Assembly: GCA_052174135.1 (NCBI GenBank)
Contig: JBQMRZ010000027.1
Coordinates: forward strand, 1 to 64,000
Source: Arsenophonus sp052174135
GTDB lineage: Bacteria; Pseudomonadota; Gammaproteobacteria; Enterobacterales; Enterobacteriaceae
Length of the DNA stretch: 64,000 nucleotides
Direction: 5' to 3'
Position numbers and translations under genes: made by a program. The notes under the pieces are model-generated. The model was not told where the DNA came from. It did not search any database and worked only from the letters and a program-made list of their open reading frames with translations. Every line of letters starts with the position of its first letter. Within the stretch, counting starts at the first letter, position 1. Positions 22,261-30,422 of this stretch are shown piece after piece.

Positions 22261-22800
22261 TTGATATTTTAAAATTAAATTCTTAATAATATTAATTTTT
22301 TATCAAAATTATGAACTCAATATTTATTTCATTATTAATATTAAATAGGATATTAATCCTATTCTATTTAATGAATTTAAATAAAATTTTTTAAATTCAT
22401 TAAATGTTAATTAATATCTATACATTTTATTAATATTAATATTTATATTTATATTTTAGTCTAATGGTTCTAACCTTACTAATTATGCTTTTATGTAACA
22501 AATTAAATTTTATATTCCAAAGATAACGATTTATAAATATAATTTAGAAATTAATAGCTTAATAATAGAATTTATTATAAAAATAGCATTTTTAAGTTTA
22601 GAATGAAGTTTCTTAAGTCATGGAATATCATTAATATTAAAAATTTTTAATTATCAGAATTGATTAAATATTATCCATTTAGATTATTTATTATATTTTT
22701 TACTAAAAATTAGTACATTTATAACTTTTATTAAATTAATTTTTTAACAGATAAACATTTAATTGATAAAAAAATGCAATATAACAGTCAAAAATAACAA
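22261..22800 (+). pseudogene. rsxE: Decayed rsxE
   Basis: At 22455-22497 LYFSLMVLTLLIML resembles the RsxE helix LGLATTLVLTLTNLT. At 22589-22639 FLSLE-stop-SFLSHGISLIL resembles ALSALDGFSIGMGATCAM, with the glycine codon GGA turned into TGA at 22604. The spacing from the end of rsxG and the position before nth both fit the E. coli order rsxD-rsxG-rsxE-nth. The limits given are approximate. Confidence 0.55.
22344..22405. repeat. Two adjacent perfect inverted repeats in the rsxE remnant
   Basis: An 8-bp stem (AATAGGAT at 22344-22351 with ATCCTATT at 22356-22363) is followed at once by a 16-bp perfect stem (22366-22381 with 22390-22405, arm ATTTAATGAATTTAAA, 8-base loop). They lie inside decayed rsxE, so they are either new or tolerated there. 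Confidence 0.65.
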
Positions 22801-22863
22801 CAATTTGTTTTAAATAAAATATTTTTCTAAAAAATGCAACTGAGGATTAGGAGTAAATAAAAT

Positions 22864-23508
22864 ATGAATAAAAAAAAACAAATAATTATTTTAACTCGTT
22901 TACGTGATAAAAATATAATAACAAAAAAGCTTATTTTTAATTCCTCTTTTGAATTGCTTATTTTTGTATTACTTTCTGCGCAAGCTACTGATATTATCGT
23001 TAATGAAGCAACATCAAAACTTTACAAAACTGCTAATACGGCTAAAAAAATATTATCACTCGGTATCGATGGAATAAAATGTTATATAAAAAAAATTGGC
23101 TTATTTAATATTAAAGCTAAAAATATTATTAAAACCTGTAAAATATTAATTGATAAATATAACGGAGAGGTACCTGAAAATCGCGAAGCACTAGAATCTT
23201 TACCTGGTGTTGGTCGTAAAACTGCAAATGTAATATTGAACAATGCTTTTGGTTGGCCAACAATTGCTGTTGATACTCATGTTTTTCGTGTTTGTAATCG
23301 TACAAATTTAGCACCAGGTAAAAATGTTATAAAAGTTGAAGAAAAATTACTTAAAGTAGTACCAATTGAATTTAAAGCTGATTGTCATCATTTATTAATA
23401 TCACACGGACGCTACACATGTGTTGCAAGAAAACCGCGATGTGAAAATTGTATTATTGAAGATTTATGTGAATTTAAAAATAAACAATATCAAAATTCAC
23501 TAAAATAA
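22864..23508 (+). CDS. nth: Endonuclease III (DNA glycosylase/AP lyase)
   Basis: Removes oxidised pyrimidines from DNA and nicks the abasic site (base excision repair). The 214 residues (211 in E. coli) carry the helix-hairpin-helix LPGVGRKTANVIL with the catalytic Lys119, the catalytic Asp137 in AVDTHVFRV, and a complete C-terminal [4Fe-4S] loop, CVARKPRCENCIIEDLC. The ATG follows AGGAGTAAATAAA, a strong ribosome-binding site of its own, so it can be expressed although rsxG and rsxE upstream are dead. In E. coli nth is the last gene of the rsx operon. The gene after nth breaks the E. coli order. Confidence 0.97.
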   Translation: MNKKKQIIILTRLRDKNIITKKLIFNSSFELLIFVLLSAQATDIIVNEATSKLYKTANTAKKILSLGIDGIKCYIKKIGLFNIKAKNIIKTCKILIDKYNGEVPENREALESLPGVGRKTANVILNNAFGWPTIAVDTHVFRVCNRTNLAPGKNVIKVEEKLLKVVPIEFKADCHHLLISHGRYTCVARKPRCENCIIEDLCEFKNKQYQNSLK

Positions 23509-23687
23509 AAAACATATTATATTAATTAATGATATGATTTAATTCAAATTAAATCAATTAAGTTTTAATTAAATAATTAAAACACAAATAGTTTATTTTA
23601 AAATAATTTAGTTACATAATATGTATGTAGTTAAAACAGAAATTACATATAAACATCTTGTGATAAGAATATATAAGTGTTTACATA

Positions 23688-23728
23688 TATCTAATTTTAT
23701 TTTTTTTTAAAAAAAATAAAATTAGATA
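23688..23728. terminator. Bidirectional hairpin between nth and pyrF
   Basis: A 20-bp stem whose inner half is pure T paired with pure A: TATCTAATTTTATTTT on the left pairs with AAAATAAAATTAGATA on the right, with one unpaired T in the centre. It lies between convergent genes. An A/T-only inner stem is not a classical terminator, but the position suits one that works for both strands. Confidence 0.45.
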
Positions 23729-24158
23729 ATTATTTAAATAATAAGTACATATTATTTAGCAATGATGATAATAAATGAGCAAAAGTAACCAATGATTTTT
23801 TGTAAATATTTTATATTTATAAAAAATATTATAAGTTTTATTTTTTTTTAAAACTATAAAAAATACAGTATAGTTAAAAATATTCATTATAATAATTAAT
23901 TAATATTTAATTTAAAAAAAATTAAATTAATATTTGCAATATTATTAAAATAATAAAGAAATAAAATCAGTATGTTTTAATAAAAATAATAAAAAATTAT
24001 TAATTATTTAATTTATTTATAAATTTTATTAGTTACTAAAAAATAAAGTTTTATGTTATTTATTATCTAAAATTATGTAAATAAATTCTTTATTATGTTA
24101 TAGTCGATTAATATTCTTTTATTTTATTTAAAAACATAAATTTAAATTATTTTTTTTG

Positions 24159-24193
24159 AATTAAACAGTAATTGCTGTTTAATTGTTTTTTTA
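24159..24193 (+). terminator. Intrinsic terminator candidate
   Basis: AATTAAACAG (24159-24168) and CTGTTTAATT (24175-24184) form a 10-bp stem with a 6-base loop, followed by GTTTTTTTATTT. The orientation is plus, so it would end transcripts coming from the nth side, about 650 bases upstream. Confidence 0.45.
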
Positions 24194-24234
24194 TTTAAAT
24201 CTAAAATAACAATAAGAGAAATAATTTTATTTTT

Positions 24235-24289
24235 TTTTAATACAACCTATTCATATTATATTATTGTAAATCAAAAGAGTTTCAGTTAT
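24235..24289 (-). pseudogene. yciH: Decayed start of yciH
   Basis: On the minus strand, overlapping the pyrF stop, the codons read ITETLLIYNNII-stop-IGCI. This resembles the YciH start MSDSNSRLVYSTETGRI, with ATG changed to ATA. YciH (a SUI1/eIF1-like protein) follows pyrF directly in E. coli. The match is short and by eye, so it is tentative. Confidence 0.35.
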
Positions 24290-25023
24290 TTTATCCATCC
24301 AATCGAATGATTAATCTTTGCTAAGCTTAACGCGGGATTTGAACTACAGGTAATTGGTCGGCCAATTATCATGTAATCAATAGAAGAATTAATAGCTTGC
24401 TGTGGTGTCATAATTCTATACTGATCATCTGTTTCAGTATCATTAGGGCGAATACCTGGTGTAATTGATAAAAAATCACTACCACAAACTGATTTTATTG
24501 TTAATACATCATGTGCTGAACATACTACACCATCCAAATTACACTTCTTAGCTAATTTTGCTAATTTTAAGACTTGATCAGAAATCTGCTTTTGAATTCC
24601 AATCTTATTAAGATCAGATTGTTTCATGCTAGTTAATACAGTAACAGCAATTAATATAGGGGCATCTTTACCATATTCAATTAATGCTTCTTTAGCTGCC
24701 ATCATCATTCTGATACCGCCACTAGCATGTACATTAACCATCCAAACACCAATTTCTGCAGCAGCTCTAACAGCCTGCATGACAGTATTAGGAATATCAT
24801 GAAATTTTAAATCTAAAAAAACTTGAAATCCTCGTTGATGCAAAGTATGAATAAATTTTGGACCATATAAGGTAAACATCTGCATGCCAACCTTCAACTG
24901 ACAATCGTGATAACTAATGTTATCAATAAAAGATAACGTCTTAGTTAAATCATGATAATCCAAAGCAACAATGATTGGAGAAGTAGTGATTATTGGAAAT
25001 TTATTTTTTACAGAAACTATCAT
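24286..25023 (-). CDS. pyrF: Orotidine 5'-phosphate decarboxylase
   Basis: Converts OMP to UMP, the last step of de novo pyrimidine synthesis. The 245 residues match E. coli PyrF (245). IIVALDYHD begins the beta barrel near residue 17. The catalytic Asp71-Lys73-Asp76 set lies in FLDLKFHDIPNT. VTVLTSMKQSDL lies near 127 and the phosphate-binding TPGIRP and IIGRPITCSSNPA near 187 and 218. It lies 50 bases downstream of lapB, as in the E. coli lapAB-pyrF operon, and the ATG follows AAAAAGGTTAAAG. All catalytic residues are present. The next operon gene, yciH, has decayed. Confidence 0.97.
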   Translation of the reverse strand: MIVSVKNKFPIITTSPIIVALDYHDLTKTLSFIDNISYHDCQLKVGMQMFTLYGPKFIHTLHQRGFQVFLDLKFHDIPNTVMQAVRAAAEIGVWMVNVHASGGIRMMMAAKEALIEYGKDAPILIAVTVLTSMKQSDLNKIGIQKQISDQVLKLAKLAKKCNLDGVVCSAHDVLTIKSVCGSDFLSITPGIRPNDTETDDQYRIMTPQQAINSSIDYMIIGRPITCSSNPALSLAKINHSIGWIK

Positions 25024-25073
25024 CTTTAACCTTTTTGGATTTATTAAATTTAATATAAATTATATTATTACTA

Positions 25074-26240
25074 TTAATCATCAAGACCCTTTATTGGTTT
25101 GATAGTATCCCAAGACCGACATGAAGGACAATACCAATATAAAGAATGAGTTTTAAAACCACACTTTCGACAACGATAATCAGGTTTAGAACGAATTTGT
25201 GCACCAAGCATATTACGCAATAATTCTAGACTCTCTTTTGCCTTACCTTCTTCTGTATCTGCTAAATGATAATCAATAAGTTTACAAAACAATCGCATAG
25301 TTGGATGACATTCCAGTTGCTGTTTAATAAACATTTGAGCTTTTTCTGATCCCTTTCTTTTTTCAATTATTTCAGCTAGATATAATTGAGCAATTGCTCC
25401 ACAATTACCAATAACACATTGTTGAATGTAAGCTTTCCATTCGTTCCATTTAGCTAGATGATGATAACTTTCATAAAGCATAGATAGAGAATCACTAACT
25501 AAATCTCTATCTTGATCAAAAACTTTTTTAAGTACAGTGACGGCTTTTTCATACTTACCACAAGTAATATGAATTCTCCCTTTCATAATAGAAACCCTAG
25601 CACAATTTTTATCTGAATTAGCGGCTTTATTTAATAATAAAAATGCACCTTTAAAATCATCACTGCTAAGTTTTAATAAAGCAAGTTCACAATAGAAATG
25701 TGCGATTTCTTTTTTTAATTGAGAATTTCCCATTTTAACTAATTTTTCTGCAACATCTATTGCTTTATCCCAATCACTAGTTAATTGATAAATAGCAAGT
25801 AAAGATTCTAATGCACTAAAACGAAAATCTTGTTCATCAAGGAGCTCTAAAAAAATATTTCTTGCGCGATCATAAACACCAGCTGCTAAATAATCTCGTC
25901 CGAGTTGTTGCCCAGCAAGTAATTTTTGTTCAAATGATAATGAGTTGTTTTTAAATAAGGACTGATGAATACGAATAGCTCGTTCAATCTCACCTCTTGA
26001 GCGAAAAAGATTAGCCAATGTTAAGTGAGCCTCAAACGCCGAACTATCTTCTTTTAGCATATCTAAAAACAAATCAACTGCTTTATCTTGTTCGTTAGAT
26101 AGTAAAAAATTTACACCAGCTACATATTCACGAGATAAAAGATTAGTATTTTTTTGTTTATTTTGTTGAGCACTTCTGCATCCCATATACCAACCATAGG
26201 CAGCGGCAATAGGTAGTAGCAGAAACAAGAGCTCTAACAT
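25074..26240 (-). CDS. lapB: LPS assembly regulator LapB (YciM)
   Basis: An inner-membrane TPR protein that in E. coli works with FtsH and YejM to set LpxC turnover and so the LPS supply. It is 388 residues (389 in E. coli): an N-terminal membrane anchor (about 1-20), then tetratricopeptide repeats between about 35 and 330, and a C-terminal rubredoxin-like metal site made by CRKCG near 357 and CPSC near 372, ending RSWDTIKPIKG. The start is the ATG after AAAAGGTAATTTT. Keeping lapB together with galU and an LPS core glycosyltransferase suggests that the cell still makes LPS. The gene normally just upstream, lapA, is decayed. Confidence 0.97.
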   Translation of the reverse strand: MLELLFLLLPIAAAYGWYMGCRSAQQNKQKNTNLLSREYVAGVNFLLSNEQDKAVDLFLDMLKEDSSAFEAHLTLANLFRSRGEIERAIRIHQSLFKNNSLSFEQKLLAGQQLGRDYLAAGVYDRARNIFLELLDEQDFRFSALESLLAIYQLTSDWDKAIDVAEKLVKMGNSQLKKEIAHFYCELALLKLSSDDFKGAFLLLNKAANSDKNCARVSIMKGRIHITCGKYEKAVTVLKKVFDQDRDLVSDSLSMLYESYHHLAKWNEWKAYIQQCVIGNCGAIAQLYLAEIIEKRKGSEKAQMFIKQQLECHPTMRLFCKLIDYHLADTEEGKAKESLELLRNMLGAQIRSKPDYRCRKCGFKTHSLYWYCPSCRSWDTIKPIKGLDD

Positions 26241-26268
26241 AAAATTACCTTTTCATTTGCAATAAAGG

Positions 26269-26400
26269 CTACTTTGGTGTTATATTTACTTTTAATTGAT
26301 CAAATTTAATTAATTTTCTAATTTTTAATTTTATATTTTTGAATTTACAATAAAATTATCTCCTTAAGATAGGATATCAAGAAAATAAATAAATTCTGTA
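26269..26400 (-). pseudogene. lapA: Decayed lapA (3' half)
   Basis: The minus-strand frame just before lapB reads YRIYLFS-stop-YPILRR-stop-FYCK followed by FKNIKLKIRKLIKFDQ, then NITPK-stop at 26269. This parallels the second half of LapA: EYRISTLLAVLF, a hydrophobic helix, then RVRVSLARAERKIKRLENQ. The stop lies 28 bases before lapB, as expected for the lapA-lapB pair. Two in-frame stops and loss of the helix show that it is dead. No N-terminal half was recognised. Confidence 0.45.
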
Positions 26401-26639
26401 CGAATCCAGTTGCAAAAAGGATTGCGAATGATATTCGATATTAAATAGTTGTTTTTCAATCAAATAATTAAACGTTAATATCTAAATGATACTTAATATA
26501 AGTATCATGAAATAATAAAATTCGTATAGTAAATAATCTCATTAAAAATATTTCAAATTTTTTCTATTATTGCTTTATTTTTAATAAAATAATTTATTGA
26601 AAAATTTTTTTATTAACTTAATATCTGATAATGCAATAA

Positions 26640-26745
26640 AGAAAGTGAATTATATCAACACTTACGCTTTTATTTAAAAATATTTAAATATTAGATAATG
26701 AAATAAATTATCAAATTTTTTTTTCGCGTTAATTATGAAAGATAT
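26640..26745 (-). pseudogene. pgpB: Decayed pgpB fragment
   Basis: On the minus strand NLIIYFII-stop, then YLNIFK-stop-KRKC-stop-YN, resembles PFVIWLEK followed by PVDEFYTLKRAERGN of PgpB (phosphatidylglycerophosphatase B), with Q/R codons turned into TAA/TGA. Its place between lapA and ribA fits E. coli. The catalytic PSGH motif was not found. The match is tentative. Confidence 0.35.
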
Positions 26746-27078
26746 TTATAAAAAAATTTTTATTTATCCATTTTCAATAAAAACTAATGTTATTTGCAAT
26801 TCTTAATAAATAACTAAAATTAGATCGTTTATTTATATTATGTGTTAATTTTAATTACTAAATTTTAATTTAAATTAATAGATAAATACGTTTATATTAA
26901 AAAATAATTAATTTTAAGTTAATATATTGTAATATTATGAATATAATCTTTATCTTTAATAAAGATTCACTTCTCTAATAAATGGATAAATACAACAATT
27001 TGATATTATATTTAATTATTTTTTAATATATTTTCACTTAATTTTAAATCTAGAGTTTTGTTCATCATGTATAATACT

Positions 27079-27681
27079 ATGCAGCTAAAACGTATAGCTG
27101 AAACAAAGTTACCCACCTCTTTTGGTGAGTTTCTACTTGTTGGTTTTGAAGAAGTTGTTAATGGTAATAATCATATAGCACTTATTTATGGTGATATTAC
27201 TGATGGAAAGCCAGTTCTTTCTCGTATCCATTCAGAATGTCTAACTGGTGATGCTTTATTTAGTTTACGATGTGATTGCGGTTTTCAATTAAAAGCAGCA
27301 CTTAAACAAATTACTCACGAAGATCGCGGAGTTCTACTTTACCATCGTCAAGAAGGACGTAATATCGGATTATTAAATAAAATTCGTGCTTATTCTCTTC
27401 AAGATCAAGGTTTAGATACTGTTGAAGCTAACTTAAAACTTGGATTTAAACCAGATGAGCGTGATTTTACTATCTGTGCTGACATGTATAAATTACTAGC
27501 TATAAATGAAGTAAGATTATTAACTAATAACCCAAAAAAACTAGAGATAATGAGAGAGGCTAAAATTAATGTAGTAGAACGAGTTCCACTTATTGTTGGT
27601 CGTAATCCAAAAAACACTAATTATTTAAATGTAAAAGAGAAAAAATTAGGTCATATATTTTTTAGCGACATTAAAAAATAA
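27079..27681 (+). CDS. ribA: GTP cyclohydrolase II
   Basis: First step of riboflavin synthesis: GTP to 2,5-diamino-6-ribosylamino-pyrimidinone phosphate, formate and pyrophosphate. From MQLKRIAE on, the 200 residues match E. coli RibA (196). The zinc site is Cys54, Cys65 and Cys67 in SECLTGDALFSLRCDCG, followed by YHRQEGRNIGLLNKIRAY near 97 and LTNNPKK near 150. Homology favours the ATG at 27079; ATG at 27067 is in frame and possible, and the frame reaches back to a TTG at 27058. It is transcribed away from lapB and towards acnA. RibA is often kept in symbionts that supply B vitamins, though the other rib genes are not in view. Confidence 0.95.
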   Translation: MQLKRIAETKLPTSFGEFLLVGFEEVVNGNNHIALIYGDITDGKPVLSRIHSECLTGDALFSLRCDCGFQLKAALKQITHEDRGVLLYHRQEGRNIGLLNKIRAYSLQDQGLDTVEANLKLGFKPDERDFTICADMYKLLAINEVRLLTNNPKKLEIMREAKINVVERVPLIVGRNPKNTNYLNVKEKKLGHIFFSDIKK

Positions 27682-27746
27682 TCGATTAATCAATTAAGTA
27701 TTATAAAAAATTTATATTTTTAAACTAGTTTTTTGATAAATTAAAT

Positions 27747-30422
27747 CTATTTATTTAGTATGTTACGAATAACATAATGAAGAATGCCGCCATGACGAAA
27801 GTATTTTAATTCAGTCATCGTATCAATTCTGCAATGCATAGCGATTTTTATTAACTTTCCATTTTTATCGGTAATATTTACAGTGAGCATCCCATTCGGT
27901 CTTATCGATTGCAAACCTATAATATCAATTATCTCATCACCACATAATTTTAATGTTTTACGGTTTACATTAACCGGAAATTCTAACGGTAAAACTCCCA
28001 TATAAATCAAATTTGTGCGATGAATTCGCTCATAAGATTCAGCAATAACCACTTTTACTCCTAGTAATACTGTTCCTTTAGCTGCCCAGTCACGACTTGA
28101 GCCTGAGCCATACTCTTTACCGGCAATAATAACTAACGGTGTTTTATTTTTTTGATACTGTATGGCAGCATCATAAATAGTTAATTGAGTTTGCGTTGGG
28201 ATATAACGAGTAAATCCACCTTCAACATCAGGTAACATTTCATTACGAATATGGATGTTAGCAAATGTACCTCTTATCATAACCTCATGATTGCCACGTC
28301 TTGAACCATACGAATTAAAATCTTTTTCTTGTACACCATTGGATTGCAAATAATGGCCAGCTGGGCTATTTTTTTTAATATTACCAGCTGGTGAAATATG
28401 ATCAGTGGTAATATAATCACCTAAAATAACAAGAATATTAGCATTATAAATATTAGTAACTAATGCAGGTATTATTTTCATATCATTAAAAAATGGTGGA
28501 TTATTAATATAAGTTGAATTTTTCTGCCATGAATAAGTAGGCGATTTTTTTACATTAAGTGCTTTCCATATTTTATTACCATCAAAAATAGTATTATACT
28601 CTTCATGAAACATATCAGATTTTACTAATTCTACCGCATTTGCAATTTCTTGATTTGTTGGCCAAATATCTTTTAATAATATATTTTTACCATTTTTATC
28701 CTGTCCTAACGGCTCATTATCAAAATTTATTTGCATGTTACCTGCTAAAGCATAAGCAATTACTAAAGGTGGTGATGCCAACCAGTTACTTTTTACTAAT
28801 GGATGAATTCTACCTTCAAAATTTCGATTACCTGATAGCACAGCACTAACAGTAAGATTATATTTTTTAGTAGCTTCTTCTATTGATAATGGTAATGGTC
28901 CTGAATTACCAATACAAGTAGTACACCCATAGCCAACCAGATTAAAACCTAATTTATTTAAATAATCAATCAATCCAGCTTTAGTTAAATAAGCAGTAAC
29001 AACTTTTGAGCCTGGTGCTAAAGATGATTTAACCCAAGGCTTACACTCCAAACCTTTTTCTACTGCTTTTTTAGCTAATAATCCCGCTGCCATTAAAACA
29101 CTTGGATTTGAAGTATTTGTGCAAGAACTTATTGCTGCAATAACAACAGCTCCATTTTTTAATTGAAAAATTTTATTATTGTAACATACTAATGGTGCTG
29201 ATTCTTTTGTTGATTTATTTAATTCAACATTAATTGAATTTTTAAATACACATGGAACTTTACTTAATCGAATTCGATCTTGAGGACGCTTAGGCCCAGC
29301 TAAACTTACTTCAACTGATGATAAATCTAATGTTAATGTACTTGTAAAAATAGGCTCTTCACCTGGATATCGCCATAATCCTTGTATTTTAGTATAGTTT
29401 TCAACTAAAGTGATTTGATCCTCTGAATGTCCCGTTAATCGCATATAACTTAGCGTGATTTCATCAACTGAAAAAAAACTACATGTAGCACCATATTCAG
29501 GTGCCATATTGGCAATAGTTGCTCGATCCACAAGTGTTAAATCGGACAAACCATCACCATAAAATTCAACAAACTTACCAACTACTCCATATTTACGTAA
29601 TATTTCAGTTATAGTTAAAACCAGATCTGTTGCAGTAATTCCTTCTTTTAGTTTTCCAGTTAACTTATAACCAATAACATCAGGAATAAGTATTGAAATC
29701 GGTTGCCCCAACATTACAGCTTCAGCTTCAATTCCGCCTACTCCCCAACCTAGCACTCCAAAACCATTGATCATTGTCGTATGAGAATCAGTACCAACTA
29801 ATGTATCTGGATATGCAAATAATCTTTTTTCTCTTTCTTCAGACCATACTACTTTAGCTAAATACTCCAAATTTATTTGATGACAAATGCCAGTTCCTGG
29901 TGGAACAACTCTAAAACGATTAAATGCTTTTTGACCCCAACGTAAAAATAAATAACGCTCATGATTACGTAGCATTTCAAATTTTACATTATAAGTAAAG
30001 GCATCAGAGCTAGCAAATTTATCAACCATAATTGAATGATCAATAATTAAATCAACTGGTAAAAGTGGGTTTACTTTATTAACATCACCACCTAACCGTT
30101 GTACAGTTTCACGCATTGCAGCAAGATCAACAACTGCTGGCACACCAGTAAAGTCTTGCATTAAAACTCGAGAAGGTTGATAAGCAATTTCACTATCACT
30201 ATGTCCGGTATACTGCCAATTGACTATAGCTTGTAAATCTTTTAATACAACATATTTTCCATCAAGATGGCGAAGTAAATTTTCAAGTAATATTTTTAGT
30301 GATTTTGGTAGATTCGAAATATTACCTAATTGTTTTTCAGCTATAGATAAGCTAAAATATTCATAGTATTTACTTCCAATAAACAGTTTAGAAATACAAT
30401 CCATTTTTAATTTTAACGACAT
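27747..30422 (-). CDS. acnA: Aconitate hydratase A
   Basis: Isomerises citrate to isocitrate with a [4Fe-4S] cluster. From the ATG at 30422 the protein has 891 residues, the E. coli AcnA length. That ATG follows AAGGAAAAAATT; an ATG nine codons upstream extends the frame without homology. Family segments run throughout: RVLMQDFTGVPAVVDLAAMR near 78, YPDTLVGTDSHTTMINGFG near 195, the cluster cysteines in ISSCTNTSNPSV near 432 and GYGCTTCIGNSGPL near 500, and GKEYGSGSSRDWAAKG near 770. All look intact. Acn A is the stress-stable form in E. coli. With fumC it is the only TCA-cycle gene here; it is convergent with ribA, 65 bases apart. Confidence 0.97.
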   Translation of the reverse strand: MSLKLKMDCISKLFIGSKYYEYFSLSIAEKQLGNISNLPKSLKILLENLLRHLDGKYVVLKDLQAIVNWQYTGHSDSEIAYQPSRVLMQDFTGVPAVVDLAAMRETVQRLGGDVNKVNPLLPVDLIIDHSIMVDKFASSDAFTYNVKFEMLRNHERYLFLRWGQKAFNRFRVVPPGTGICHQINLEYLAKVVWSEEREKRLFAYPDTLVGTDSHTTMINGFGVLGWGVGGIEAEAVMLGQPISILIPDVIGYKLTGKLKEGITATDLVLTITEILRKYGVVGKFVEFYGDGLSDLTLVDRATIANMAPEYGATCSFFSVDEITLSYMRLTGHSEDQITLVENYTKIQGLWRYPGEEPIFTSTLTLDLSSVEVSLAGPKRPQDRIRLSKVPCVFKNSINVELNKSTKESAPLVCYNNKIFQLKNGAVVIAAISSCTNTSNPSVLMAAGLLAKKAVEKGLECKPWVKSSLAPGSKVVTAYLTKAGLIDYLNKLGFNLVGYGCTTCIGNSGPLPLSIEEATKKYNLTVSAVLSGNRNFEGRIHPLVKSNWLASPPLVIAYALAGNMQINFDNEPLGQDKNGKNILLKDIWPTNQEIANAVELVKSDMFHEEYNTIFDGNKIWKALNVKKSPTYSWQKNSTYINNPPFFNDMKIIPALVTNIYNANILVILGDYITTDHISPAGNIKKNSPAGHYLQSNGVQEKDFNSYGSRRGNHEVMIRGTFANIHIRNEMLPDVEGGFTRYIPTQTQLTIYDAAIQYQKNKTPLVIIAGKEYGSGSSRDWAAKGTVLLGVKVVIAESYERIHRTNLIYMGVLPLEFPVNVNRKTLKLCGDEIIDIIGLQSIRPNGMLTVNITDKNGKLIKIAMHCRIDTMTELKYFRHGGILHYVIRNILNK

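Larger units (their letters stand above)
23509..24285. other. Convergent nth-pyrF spacer and order breakpoint
   Basis: The stretch lies between the ends of nth (+) and pyrF (-), which are far apart on the E. coli map, so a rearrangement joint lies here. It holds two hairpins and the remains of yciH next to pyrF. The rest shows nothing. Confidence 0.55.
26241..27078. other. Gene-free stretch with remains of lapA and pgpB
   Basis: It lies between the divergent genes lapB (-) and ribA (+), exactly where E. coli carries lapA and pgpB. Remains of both are described separately. The part nearest ribA (about 26800-27066) shows nothing I recognise. Confidence 0.5.

Noticed and set aside
27405..28849. 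Frames of about 70 codons opposite ribA and acnA
   Set aside because: Antisense shadows of conserved enzymes.
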